In this document: piece after piece, positions 1 to 8,399 of the stretch | How positions within the stretch are numbered: the first letter of the stretch is position 1 | How the letters are laid out: the number at the start of each line of letters is the position of its first letter | Assembly: GCA_964400105.1 (NCBI GenBank) | Contig: CAYNTG010000024.1 | Location: 1 to 28,482, forward strand | Source: CAYNTG01 sp964400105 | Lineage (GTDB): Bacteria > UBP14 > UBA6098 | DNA length: 28,482 nt | Direction: 5' to 3' | The notes under the pieces: model-generated | Told to the model about the DNA's origin: nothing | Database searches by the model: none | Seen by the model: the letters and a program-made list of their open reading frames with translations, nothing else | Position numbers and translations under genes: made by a program

Positions 1-15
1 ACAGCAAATTTTATG

Positions 16-43
16 TTGCAAACCACAATATTTAGTGTAAATT
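16..43 (+). promoter_or_regulatory. Possible promoter of icd
   Basis: A TTGCAA box (16-21) is followed after 16 bases by TAAATT (38-43), a weak sigma70-like pair in an AT-rich leader upstream of icd. The rest of 1-120 shows no gene; a small 5-bp stem (GCAGA 58-62 with TCTGC 71-75) lies in the leader. This is pattern matching only, and the match is poor enough that the true promoter may lie upstream of the window. Confidence 0.25.
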
Positions 44-120
44 TATGCAGCGAAATCGCAGATATAAAAGTCTGCAAAGAATAAATGTGTATTTATTTAT
101 CATCAGGAAAAGGAGAAAAC

Positions 121-1470
121 ATGATCGATTTCGACAAACTGACCTACCCAGCCGAGGGAACGCGCATCGAATTCGTCGGCGGCAAGATTCAAGTCCCGGA
201 CGATCCGATAATCCCGGTTCTACGCGGTGATGGTATCGGACTCGACATCACCCCGGCGATGCAACTCGTCGTCGATAGCGCGGTGAAAAAGGCATATGAC
301 GGCAAGAAAAAAATTCATTGGTTCGAGGTGCACGCCGGCCTGTCCGCGCTTCAGCTTTATGGCAACGACGATATCCTTCCGGACGATACAATCAAGGCTA
401 TCGAGCATTTCAATGTTGCGATAAAAGGCCCGCTCACGACGCCGGTCGGCGGCTTAAAATATGTCTGTCTCGACTGTGCGAAGGAGCAGAACGGCCCCGA
501 TGGCAATCGTCCGAAAAAATGCGAAAAGTGCGGATCGGAATGGATCACGCCTCGGTTCAGGTCGCTCAATGTCGGCCTTCGCCAAAAGATGGACCTTTAC
601 GCCTGCGTTCGCCCGGTGCGTTGGTTCGAGGGCGTGCCGTGCCCGGTAAAGCATCCGGAAAAATTAAATGTGATCATCTTCCGCGAAAATACGGAGGATG
701 TCTATGCCGGAGTCGAGTTCGAGGAGGGCACGACCGAAGCGGCGAAGGTTATCGATTTCCTCAACGACGAGATGGGAAAGAATATCCGCAAAGACAGCGG
801 AATCGGCATCAAACCGATCAGTATCACCTGCACGAAACGCCTCGTGCGCAAGGCGATCCAACACGCCATCGACCACAAATTGCCGTCGGTAACATTCGAC
901 CACAAGGGCAATATCCAAAAATTCACCGAGGGCGCATTCCGCGACTGGGGATATGAATTGGCGAAGGAGGAGTTCCGCGATCAGATCGTCACGGAGCAGG
1001 AACTCTGGGACGATTTCGACGGAAAAATGCCGGAGGGCAAGGTTCTTATCAAGGATCGTATCGCAGACCAGTTATTCCAGCAGGTTTTGCTGAGGCCGGA
1101 CGAATACAGCGTCCTCGCGACGCCCAACCTGAACGGCGATTACATCTCGGACGCCTGCGCGGCGCAGGTCGGCGGTCTGGGACTCGCACCCGGCGCGAAT
1201 ATCGGCGACGAGGTCGCTCTTTTCGAGGCGACCCACGGAACCGCACCGAAATACACCGGCATGGACAAGGTCAATCCAAGCTCGCTGATACTCTCCGCAG
1301 TGATGATGCTCGAATATATGGGGTGGCAGGAAGCGGCGGATTTGATCGTTCACGGTATCGAGAAAACAATCGCTAACAAGACCGTTACATACGATCTCGA
1401 ACGCCAGATGAAGGGTGCGACGAAGATCAAGTGCTCCGAATACGCAAAGGCGATATCCGAAAATATGTAG
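121..1470 (+). CDS. icd: NADP-dependent isocitrate dehydrogenase with CxxC/CxxC insertion
   Basis: Cytoplasmic TCA-cycle enzyme that oxidatively decarboxylates isocitrate to 2-oxoglutarate. The ATG at 121 follows the ribosome site AAAGGAG at about 8 bases; an in-frame GTG/ATG at 85 has no such site. The protein is 449 aa against 416 in E. coli and aligns end to end from memory. The substrate loop RSLNV is at 147-151, with S148 matching the E. coli phosphorylation serine S113. K377, Y378, Y424 and R428 match the E. coli residues that fix NADP over NAD. The extra length is one insertion at about residues 112-145, just before that loop, carrying C116-x2-C119 and C134-x2-C137, which looks like a zinc ribbon. 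It stands alone on the plus strand, with no aceK or other TCA gene nearby. The family call is very sure; the metal site is inferred. Confidence 0.96.
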   Translation: MIDFDKLTYPAEGTRIEFVGGKIQVPDDPIIPVLRGDGIGLDITPAMQLVVDSAVKKAYDGKKKIHWFEVHAGLSALQLYGNDDILPDDTIKAIEHFNVAIKGPLTTPVGGLKYVCLDCAKEQNGPDGNRPKKCEKCGSEWITPRFRSLNVGLRQKMDLYACVRPVRWFEGVPCPVKHPEKLNVIIFRENTEDVYAGVEFEEGTTEAAKVIDFLNDEMGKNIRKDSGIGIKPISITCTKRLVRKAIQHAIDHKLPSVTFDHKGNIQKFTEGAFRDWGYELAKEEFRDQIVTEQELWDDFDGKMPEGKVLIKDRIADQLFQQVLLRPDEYSVLATPNLNGDYISDACAAQVGGLGLAPGANIGDEVALFEATHGTAPKYTGMDKVNPSSLILSAVMMLEYMGWQEAADLIVHGIEKTIANKTVTYDLERQMKGATKIKCSEYAKAISENM

Positions 1471-1496
1471 CTCCGGCTCGAATTCGGAATTTTAAA

Positions 1497-1526
1497 CGGG
1501 CGGCGGGCCACAGGGTCTGTCGCCCG
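1497..1526 (+). terminator. GC-rich hairpin after icd, possible terminator
   Basis: CGGGCG (1497-1502) pairs with CGCCCG (1521-1526), and the stem can extend inward by about five pairs using G-U wobbles, leaving an 8-base loop. It begins 27 bases after the icd stop. No T-tract follows (the next bases are TATAATAAAG), so it is not a classic intrinsic terminator. It could act with Rho or as a 3'-end stabilising stem. Confidence 0.35.
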
Positions 1527-1577
1527 TATAATAAAGCGACCAGTTTGACGACGTTTGATTTCGAGAAGGTGCATATT

Positions 1578-1608
1578 TTCGATAAAAAAACTAAAATAAG
1601 TTTATAAT
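1578..1608 (+). promoter_or_regulatory. Possible promoter of the TonB-dependent receptor
   Basis: A perfect TATAAT lies at 1603-1608 in an AT-rich stretch 43 bases before the receptor start. The upstream partner is weak (TTCGAT at 1578-1583, spacing 19), so it would be either an extended or activator-dependent promoter. No Fur-box-like palindrome was evident by eye. Confidence 0.35.
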
Positions 1609-1651
1609 AAGTTTATGGTCTGTATTTTATCATGAAAGGAAGAATGTGTTT

Positions 1652-3763
1652 ATGAAAAATTATATCTTAATTCTGCTATTAACATTAATTTTCATGGTCC
1701 AAATCTTCGCGGCAAATATTGAAGGAACTGTTATAGACCTCGATACCGGAGCTGCGGTCGCCGGTGTGAATATTCACATTGAGGGAACTCGATTCGGCGC
1801 GGCGACGGACGACGAAGGTCGCTTCTTTGTCGAGAATCTACCGGCGGGCGAATATAATCTCAAAATCACCGCACAGGGATATGAAAAGCAGATTCGCAAA
1901 TCGTTTGAAGTTAACGAAGACAATACAATTTTGCTGGACATTGCTTTGAAACCCAAGCCGATAAGGGGTGAGGAAATCGTCGTCACATCGACGCGAAGAC
2001 GATTGCCGCTAAAAGACGTTCCAGATATTGTTTTGAATATTTCGAGCAAACAAATCGAGAGAATCGAGCCGGGAAATATCGCCGATATAGTTTTCTATGC
2101 GCCGGGGGTCAGCGTGGAGGGCGGCACTGGTTCCGGTCAACCTTATGACCAAATCGTTTCTATCGACGGTCTCCCCGCGCAATACAGTCTTGTATTAATG
2201 GATGGAGCTAGAGTGGTTAGCTCACATTGGCATACCGGCGCGAATATTAATATTATTCCGCCCGAAGCAATTGACAGAATTGAGATATTGAAAGGCGCGT
2301 CTTCGGCACAATATGGTAGCGAGGGACTCGGCGGCGCGGTGAATATTATTACGAAACGCGGCACCGAAAAACCAGAGATGTTATTCACTTCTAAGGGGGG
2401 CGATAGGAAGACACAATATTACTCGCTGCTTTCTAACGGCGCAATTAACGAAGCCGTTAAATATAACTATTTCGCAAGCTGGGAGAAAACCGATGGCGAT
2501 TCGATTATCGCGCCGGCACACAGACTCGGCGAATTCGGCTTTGACAAATTTACGCTTTTGAACAGCATCGACGCAAAAATCTGCGATAAAATCGTCGCAA
2601 AAACTCAGATGTTCTATCTTGCATCGCATAATACATTTCGCGGAACAAAATACGAATCGTGGCTGATTACGCCAAAAATCGATCTCGAATTCACTCCTGA
2701 TGAAGATATAAATATAACTTTATCGGGATACTACACTCAATGGAACGGCGAGATTAACTCTGAGAAAAACGAGATAGCCGAACCGCAAGTAACCTTTGGC
2801 TACGGCGGTATAAAAGACAACTACCTACTCGCTGGCGGCGAGTGGGTGTATCGCAATTTTCGTAGAACCTCGGTCGAAGAAAAAGAACAGACTGCAACGG
2901 GCTTTTTCCTTCAGGATGAATGGCTTCCCTCCGAAAAGCTGTCGCTGCTCGGCGCAATCCGATTCGACAAAGTCGAAAACATCGATGGGATTATCTCTCC
3001 GAAATTAACTGTTAAGGTCGATCCAGCGGATTTGCTGAGTGTTCGACTCTCTATCGGCAGAGGCTTTCGTGCGCCGACGGTTCAGGACCTTTATGAGGAA
3101 TCTTACGGCCATGGATATTATCGGCGCGAAGGGAATCCCGATTTATTGCCAGAGTATTCCACAGGTATAAACGGTGGAATCGAATTGAATTTATTTTCTT
3201 CTTTATACATCATGATCGACGGATATTTCACCGATATGACGGATATGATTACACCGATATTCGACCATACCGAGACAATCGATTCTACGGAGATATCGGT
3301 CTATATTCGTCAGAACGTCCACAAAGCAACTATTTACGGTGGCGAAGTCAAAATTAACTACAACTTCTTCAGAGATTTCGAACTCGAAGGCTCGATAAAT
3401 ATCACACATAACGAGAATGAGGAAACCGGTAAATCTTTACCCTATTATCCGGGAATGACGGCGTCGGCCAAACTCTCGGGGAGCGAAGCAATCGCGCATT
3501 GGATCGAAATCGGCGGCTTTGTAGGATTGAATATTACCTCCGGTCGCAAGGTATGGAATTGGAACGATATCTCCGAAGAGCTTGAACTCGATGATTATCA
3601 AAAATTAGACGCGGGCTTGAATTTAACGATTAACAATCGCTATGAAATTTTCGGTTCGGTCGAGAATATTCTCCGACAAGAGATCATGACCTACGAGGAT
3701 TTAACTATGACAGTCGCCGGAATATCGAGATATTGTTTTGGTCTTCGCATAAGAGCATTCTAA
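1652..3763 (+). CDS. TonB-dependent outer-membrane receptor with N-terminal carboxypeptidase-regulatory-like domain
   Basis: Outer-membrane beta-barrel for energised uptake of a large or scarce ligand (siderophore, cobalamin, glycan or similar; not determinable here). The ATG at 1652 lies 9 bases after AAAGGAAG; a GTG at 1646 is too close to it. The 703-aa protein has a signal peptide (1-20), a CarboxypepD_reg-like fold (about 23-105), a TonB-box-like segment EEIVVTSTRR (107-116), a plug of the BtuB/FepA type (about 120-240, with the typical IEILKGASSAQYGSEGLGGAVNI run split over residues near 213-235), and a barrel that ends in the terminal phenylalanine typical of outer-membrane proteins. 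No TonB, ExbB or ABC partner is nearby. The gene is visibly more AT-rich than icd, which may reflect recent transfer or merely surface-protein composition. Confidence 0.93.
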   Translation: MKNYILILLLTLIFMVQIFAANIEGTVIDLDTGAAVAGVNIHIEGTRFGAATDDEGRFFVENLPAGEYNLKITAQGYEKQIRKSFEVNEDNTILLDIALKPKPIRGEEIVVTSTRRRLPLKDVPDIVLNISSKQIERIEPGNIADIVFYAPGVSVEGGTGSGQPYDQIVSIDGLPAQYSLVLMDGARVVSSHWHTGANINIIPPEAIDRIEILKGASSAQYGSEGLGGAVNIITKRGTEKPEMLFTSKGGDRKTQYYSLLSNGAINEAVKYNYFASWEKTDGDSIIAPAHRLGEFGFDKFTLLNSIDAKICDKIVAKTQMFYLASHNTFRGTKYESWLITPKIDLEFTPDEDINITLSGYYTQWNGEINSEKNEIAEPQVTFGYGGIKDNYLLAGGEWVYRNFRRTSVEEKEQTATGFFLQDEWLPSEKLSLLGAIRFDKVENIDGIISPKLTVKVDPADLLSVRLSIGRGFRAPTVQDLYEESYGHGYYRREGNPDLLPEYSTGINGGIELNLFSSLYIMIDGYFTDMTDMITPIFDHTETIDSTEISVYIRQNVHKATIYGGEVKINYNFFRDFELEGSINITHNENEETGKSLPYYPGMTASAKLSGSEAIAHWIEIGGFVGLNITSGRKVWNWNDISEELELDDYQKLDAGLNLTINNRYEIFGSVENILRQEIMTYEDLTMTVAGISRYCFGLRIRAF

Positions 3764-3891
3764 TTAAGCACATCTCTTAATATTCGGAACGCTCGGCGAT
3801 GTTCGCCATTATATCGCTCTCGCGAAAGGTTTTGTCGATGACGGCCATGGTCGGCAATGCCGTTGCTCGACGCTCCATTCGGCACGATTCG

Positions 3892-3925
3892 GCGGATGGG
3901 GCGCTGGCGCGGATGGGGCGCTGGC
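3892..3925. repeat. Two tandem copies of a 17-bp GC-rich repeat
   Basis: The unit GCGGATGGGGCGCTGGC occurs twice head to tail (3892-3908 and 3909-3925), followed by the start of a third copy. It leads directly into the G-rich tract at 3928-3952. Confidence 0.85.
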
Positions 3926-3927
3926 GC

Positions 3928-3952
3928 GGGAAGGGGGTTGGGATGGGAGGGG
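3928..3952 (+). promoter_or_regulatory. Predicted G-quadruplex motif (plus strand)
   Basis: Five runs of at least three G occur within 25 bases (3928-3930, 3933-3937, 3940-3942, 3945-3947, 3949-3952), separated by loops of 1-2 bases. This satisfies the usual G3+N1-7 pattern. It lies in the 3' untranslated region of the receptor transcript and opposite the 3' end of the rodA transcript. Formation is inferred, not shown. Confidence 0.6.
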
Positions 3953-3982
3953 ATTTTTGCTTACGAAGTAAACGCAAAAATC
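3952..3982. terminator. AT-rich hairpin between convergent genes, possible bidirectional terminator
   Basis: GATTTTTGC (3952-3960) pairs with GCAAAAATC (3974-3982); inside it TTAC (3961-3964) pairs with GTAA (3968-3971) around a GAA triloop, with a 2-base bulge. Each arm holds a T5/A5 run, so transcripts from either side end in a U-rich or A-rich arm, but no separate U-tail follows. The position between convergent genes favours a termination role. Confidence 0.45.
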
Positions 3983-4038
3983 GTGACAGCGCGGGGACGG
4001 GGGGGGATTCAAGCGGAAATCATCGATAATATGATAAA

Positions 4039-5226
4039 CTAAGGTCCCTCGACGCCATGTGAGTAGATATTCAACAGTATCCCCACAATGCCGAAGGTCG
4101 TTATCAGGCTGGTTCCTCCGAGGGAAATGAACGGAAGCGGCAGGCCGGTCACCGGCATGAGACCGGTCACCATGCCGATATTAACGAGAGCGCCGAAGAA
4201 TATTATCGCGCCGAGGCCTATGGCGACAAGGCGCGTGTAATCGTTTCTGGCCTCGTCGGCGATTCGCAGGACTCGATATAGAAATATGAAGAAGAGCGAC
4301 AAAACCGCTATCGATCCGACGAAACCGAACTGCTCTCCGAGCACTGCGAATATAAAGTCTGTGGATTTTGCCGGAAGAAACGCAAATTTTACCTGAGTTC
4401 CCTGAAGAAGACCCTTGCCCCAAAAACCGCCGCTACCAACGGCGATCTTGCTCTGGATAATCTGATATCCGGTGCCGAACGGATCGCGGCCGGGATCGAG
4501 GAAAACGAGCACCCGTTCCTTTTGGTAATCGTGAATGCTATTCCAGATCGCCGGTGTAATTACTCCGACAAAGAGATTTCCAAGCGCAGCCGGAATGAAA
4601 ACCGAAAGCCGCCGCTTCGAGAACCACAAGATAGAAAGTAAAGCGATGTAAAAGATCGCCCAGCTTATCCAATGGAACGCGAGGAACATCGATAGAAGCG
4701 GGCTTGCAAGAAGGAATAGGGTCAACTCATCGACTCCGCCGATATAGATGCACCCCACAAAAATCGAGATGAAAACCATCGCGGTTCCGAGATCGGGCTG
4801 ACTCATTACTATCCCGAATGGGATAGCCATTATTGCGATAGCTCCGATAATCGTTTTCCACGAGGTTATTTCTTTTTTATGGTCGGAAAGATAGCGTGCC
4901 ATAACCAGTGCAACCGCCGGTTTGGCAAGCTCCGACGGCTGGAAGCTGATAATACCCCAGTGAATCCACCTCTTAACCTCGCCTCCCTGCAAGATTGGAG
5001 CGAGAAGAAGCATTATTGCAACGGCATAGTAGATCCACGCGAAGGCGTAATGAAATCTCATCGGCACGCGCCAGAGGAAAACCATAAACACGATACCGAG
5101 GCATAGATATAATGTCTGACGGAACCAGAGATTGCTCGATGGAGAAGTGGAATAAATCAGCAAAATCCCGATTCCCGAAAGGAGAAGCGCGCAAACAAGC
5201 AATGTCCAATCAAAGGATCGTCTCAA
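4039..5226 (-). CDS. rodA: Rod-shape SEDS glycosyltransferase RodA
   Basis: Inner-membrane SEDS-family peptidoglycan polymerase that works with PBP2 to build lateral wall from lipid II. The 395-aa protein has about ten membrane segments. It carries the family signature near the C-terminus, PLPFISLGGTSL, and the DLGTA segment after the central loop. The start is a TTG at 5226 that overlaps the TGA of mrdA (TTGA), with GAGG about 5 bases upstream inside mrdA, so translation is probably coupled. It is the last gene of the long minus-strand run. Confidence 0.95.
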   Translation of the reverse strand: MRRSFDWTLLVCALLLSGIGILLIYSTSPSSNLWFRQTLYLCLGIVFMVFLWRVPMRFHYAFAWIYYAVAIMLLLAPILQGGEVKRWIHWGIISFQPSELAKPAVALVMARYLSDHKKEITSWKTIIGAIAIMAIPFGIVMSQPDLGTAMVFISIFVGCIYIGGVDELTLFLLASPLLSMFLAFHWISWAIFYIALLSILWFSKRRLSVFIPAALGNLFVGVITPAIWNSIHDYQKERVLVFLDPGRDPFGTGYQIIQSKIAVGSGGFWGKGLLQGTQVKFAFLPAKSTDFIFAVLGEQFGFVGSIAVLSLFFIFLYRVLRIADEARNDYTRLVAIGLGAIIFFGALVNIGMVTGLMPVTGLPLPFISLGGTSLITTFGIVGILLNIYSHGVEGP

Positions 5227-7004
5227 CCTATCCTCGGTTCATAGATATTGAAATAATACCACATATAATCACGGGCGAGAATCGCCCATGCGCCGCCTGA
5301 AATGCCATTCTCGACAAGAATAACCACGACCAATCGAGGTGATTCGGAGGGAGCGAAACATACGAACCACGCATGGTCTTCGCCATGAGGATTTTGGGCG
5401 GTTCCGGTCTTCCCGGCGACCTCGATATTTGGAAGGCGTGCCCATGCTCCCGTTCCGAGTGGGCCGTTCACTGCCTGAACCATCCCCTCTTTTGCAATTT
5501 TCAATGCCACTCCGGATGCCGGCAGTCTGCCGGCGATTTCGTTTTCGACGATCAGCGGGCGCTCGATTTGCGGGTGAATCTCACGGACGAGCTTGGGGCG
5601 ATATATTGTCCCGCCATTGGCTACCGCACAAAAATACTGTGCGATCTGAATCGGAGTAACGAGAACCTCGCCCTGCCCGATGCACAGATTAAGAGCGACA
5701 CCGGCTCCCCATCCGCGACGGCCGTATCTCTTTTTGAAATAATCTCGGTCCGGCACGAATCCGGAGGCCTCCGGTTCTATGTCGATCCCTGTTGGCTTAC
5801 CAAAGCCGCTCGCCATAGAAAGTTCGCTCCATCTGTCAAGCCCAAGGCGGAGCGCGAGTTGATAGAAATATACATCGCAGCTTTGAGAGATGGCTTGAAT
5901 AAGGTCGATATCCCCATGGCCTTTTCGGTTCCAGCAATTGAACCATCTATCGCCATACCAGATACTTCCGCGACATGGCTGAAGATGCGTATTTGCATTG
6001 GCGATACCCTCATCCACAGCGCCGATCGCGGTTACAAGTTTGAAAATCGAAGCCGGAGGATATGTGCCCTGCGTCGTTCGGTTGAGCAGCGGGTGTGATA
6101 CCGGGTCGCTGAGCAACGCCCAGATGCTGTCCGTTATCGTCGCTATAAAGAGATTGAGATCGAAGCTCGGACGTGAAACCATCGATAAGACCTCTCCGTT
6201 TCGCGGATCCATTGCGATGAAAACTCCGGCTTCTACACCGGCCATAAGGGTTTCGGCATATGCCTGAAGATTTATATCGAGCGTGGAAATAACATCCGCG
6301 CCGGAGAGCGCCTGGATATTCTCCATTCCCTCGGCCGGCCCCACAACCTCGCCAGTAACCCTTACCTCCAAAAATTCTGCGCCGTCTTTTCCGCGAAGAT
6401 AATGATCGTAAGACTTCTCTATACCGAGCTTTCCGAGAAAATCGCCCGCCTTGTAACCCTCGCGGAACAACTCGCGAAGCTCCGGCGCGCTTATCTCGCC
6501 GATATATCCAATGGCGTGCGCCGCATGGCTGTGCCACGGATATACGCGCCGTGGTTCGACCTCGTAGATAACCCCCCGATAATCGAGGATGTGCTCCTGA
6601 AGTTCGCTTACCACATCGAATCCAACATTGCGTTCGATCGGGACCGGTGCATATGGAGTAATTCCCCCTTTCTCGATCTTCGCGTCGATCTTTTCGGAAT
6701 CGATGCCGAGTAGCCTTTCCAGCCGCGACAAAACCTCCGGGGTCGATTCGAATTCAAATGGAAGAACGCTTATCGCGTAGGTCGGGCGATTGCCCACAAT
6801 AATTCTGCCGTTGCGGTCGAGGATTTTCCCCCTCGCAGCCCTTTTTGGAACGACGCGGATGCGATTGCTTTCGCTCAAACGAAAATAGTAATCTCCATGA
6901 ACGATCTGCAGACTGAAAAGGTTGCCAATAAGAATTAGGAATGAAAATAAAAGCACTCCAAAGATGACCCGATTCGACTTTATGGCAAACCTGCGGCTCT
7001 TCAT
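5223..7004 (-). CDS. mrdA: Penicillin-binding protein 2, elongasome transpeptidase
   Basis: Class B PBP that cross-links peptidoglycan in the elongasome with RodA. The 593-aa protein has one N-terminal membrane anchor (about residues 13-35), a PBP dimerisation/pedestal region, and the transpeptidase domain. The catalytic motif SIFK has S319 and K322. The second motif is within SQSCDVYF, and the third is KTGTAQ. The length matches PBP2 of other bacteria. The ATG at 7004 lies 5 bases after the mreD stop and has no strong ribosome site, which suggests coupling. It overlaps rodA by 4 bases. Confidence 0.95.
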   Translation of the reverse strand: MKSRRFAIKSNRVIFGVLLFSFLILIGNLFSLQIVHGDYYFRLSESNRIRVVPKRAARGKILDRNGRIIVGNRPTYAISVLPFEFESTPEVLSRLERLLGIDSEKIDAKIEKGGITPYAPVPIERNVGFDVVSELQEHILDYRGVIYEVEPRRVYPWHSHAAHAIGYIGEISAPELRELFREGYKAGDFLGKLGIEKSYDHYLRGKDGAEFLEVRVTGEVVGPAEGMENIQALSGADVISTLDINLQAYAETLMAGVEAGVFIAMDPRNGEVLSMVSRPSFDLNLFIATITDSIWALLSDPVSHPLLNRTTQGTYPPASIFKLVTAIGAVDEGIANANTHLQPCRGSIWYGDRWFNCWNRKGHGDIDLIQAISQSCDVYFYQLALRLGLDRWSELSMASGFGKPTGIDIEPEASGFVPDRDYFKKRYGRRGWGAGVALNLCIGQGEVLVTPIQIAQYFCAVANGGTIYRPKLVREIHPQIERPLIVENEIAGRLPASGVALKIAKEGMVQAVNGPLGTGAWARLPNIEVAGKTGTAQNPHGEDHAWFVCFAPSESPRLVVVILVENGISGGAWAILARDYMWYYFNIYEPRIG

Positions 7005-7009
7005 GTTAT

Positions 7010-7513
7010 TCAGCTTAGGACGTCTTTCTCAGGGAAATGTCCATGGGAAAAACCGCCATAACGCATTACAATCCAGAGAACGACGAAACCGACGATGGTG
7101 GTTAAAACGGCGGATGGCAGATCGAAGTGCAAAAAGGCAAATCCGTAGCTGCCGATAAACGGCGTGAAAAGCCGGAAGATCAAGCGATCGAGTATTGAAA
7201 GCAAGAAGAGGGCCAGTGCTAAAAGGCCCGGCTGGTGAAGGTTCATGGCGCTATTGAGTATAATGAAAAAGAAAACAGCGGATGATTTCGCGACGATATG
7301 CCCCCCCATCGACGACGGATCGAATGCGTCGAGGAGGACACCGGCGATCAGCGCCCAGAAAACGCCCTCCCCATGCGAAGTGAAGCTCGCGATAAGGATT
7401 ATCGCCAAAAGAACGATATCGATGTCCCACGGCAGGGAACGAATCGGCGCGGAGATGGATATCTGCAATCCGATTGCGAGATAGAGCGCTATGAGAATTC
7501 CGATCCTCTTCAT
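7010..7513 (-). CDS. mreD: Rod shape-determining protein MreD
   Basis: Small integral membrane component of the rod complex, bridging MreC and the cytoplasmic or membrane partners. The 167-aa protein has about five hydrophobic segments and the loosely conserved GLLLD-like motif (here AGVLLDAFDP) typical of MreD. The ATG at 7513 overlaps the mreC stop (ATGA). Sequence conservation in this family is low, so the assignment rests equally on the mreC-mreD-mrdA order. Confidence 0.9.
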   Translation of the reverse strand: MKRIGILIALYLAIGLQISISAPIRSLPWDIDIVLLAIILIASFTSHGEGVFWALIAGVLLDAFDPSSMGGHIVAKSSAVFFFIILNSAMNLHQPGLLALALFLLSILDRLIFRLFTPFIGSYGFAFLHFDLPSAVLTTIVGFVVLWIVMRYGGFSHGHFPEKDVLS

Positions 7514-8352
7514 CGCTCTAAACCTTCGGTTGAATCCGCAGTCGAGTCGGTTTGCCCGGCGATGGCTATGCCAAAAAAGAGTATAAATACCTCCTCGGTT
7601 CTCGGTAAATCGGCCGCCGGTTCGATCTCGATTCGACTGAAAAGCCCCGATTGCGGAACGGATACACGACTAACGCGACCGACCATTAGGCCATTCGGAA
7701 AAAGCTTCCCCAGACCGGATGAAACGATTGCGTCCCCTCGACGGATATCCGACTCGACCGGAACGTTTTCCATGATAGGACAACCGCGCCCATCGGACGA
7801 AACGATCCCATTGATCCTGCTTCGCGCATCGATCGCGCTTATCTTGAAATTTGGGTCGGTCAGCGGTTGGACGACGCATGTTCTATTATAGACGCTCACG
7901 ACCTTGCCGACGATTCCATATTCATCGATCACCGGCAAACCGACGATAACGCCTTTATCCGATCCGGCCCCGACCACCAAAGCGCCCGGCATCCTCGGCG
8001 TTCCTCTTCCCACAACCTCGGCGAGAACGCTGTAGTATTCTATTTCATCGGAAAATCTCAGTAGCTTGCGAAGGCGCTCGTTCTCCCTCCGGGACTCATT
8101 CAAGGCTTCGACCCTCAGCCTGCTCTGTGTAAGCTCCTCCTTCAACCGAAGGTTCTCTTCGCGGCGATCTCCCAAGGAATGGTATGTTTTGTTGAGCGCG
8201 AAAAATGGCCGATAAAGCGAGTTCATCACCACACCGGAAACGGCGGCGCGGGTTTCTATGGGCGACTGATGAAGAAGTATCCCACCTACCAGGGCGAGCG
8301 CCCAAAGAAAGGTTGCAAAATGCCGTTTTATAATCTCGAAAAGGGATATCAT
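7510..8352 (-). CDS. mreC: Rod shape-determining protein MreC
   Basis: Periplasmic scaffold of the elongasome that activates PBP2. The 280-aa protein has a short cytoplasmic end, one membrane helix (about 11-28), a coiled coil (about 60-98, rich in R/E/L heptads), and the two-lobed beta domain with the typical VVGRG and GLPVI.EYGIVGKV-type segments. The ATG at 8352 has no clear ribosome site. It lies 47 bases after ptsN, the largest gap inside this half of the run. No mreB is adjacent, which is unusual for mreC. Confidence 0.94.
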   Translation of the reverse strand: MISLFEIIKRHFATFLWALALVGGILLHQSPIETRAAVSGVVMNSLYRPFFALNKTYHSLGDRREENLRLKEELTQSRLRVEALNESRRENERLRKLLRFSDEIEYYSVLAEVVGRGTPRMPGALVVGAGSDKGVIVGLPVIDEYGIVGKVVSVYNRTCVVQPLTDPNFKISAIDARSRINGIVSSDGRGCPIMENVPVESDIRRGDAIVSSGLGKLFPNGLMVGRVSRVSVPQSGLFSRIEIEPAADLPRTEEVFILFFGIAIAGQTDSTADSTEGLER

Positions 8353-8399
8353 AAATTAGCGCAGTTAGGTGTCGATCCGTCGAAGGCGTCCGAATTTTG

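Larger units (their letters stand above)
3764..4038. other. Convergent intergenic region with repeats, G4 motif and hairpin; no convincing gene
   Basis: This region separates the plus-strand receptor from minus-strand rodA. Short open frames exist on both strands (for example 3799-4029 + and 3777-3977 -), but they are compositionally biased and have no recognisable domain or ribosome site, so they are not called. Structural elements within it are listed separately. The segment 3780-3900 resembles a mobile intergenic repeat family in texture, but only one copy is visible here. Confidence 0.6.

Noticed and set aside
58..75. Hairpin GCAGA/TCTGC in the icd leader
   Set aside because: Five base pairs around an 8-base loop is too weak to claim as a regulatory structure.
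3777..4029. Short genes on either strand of the convergent intergenic region
   Set aside because: Frames are biased by G-runs and repeats, overlap each other on opposite strands, and lack ribosome sites and homology cues.
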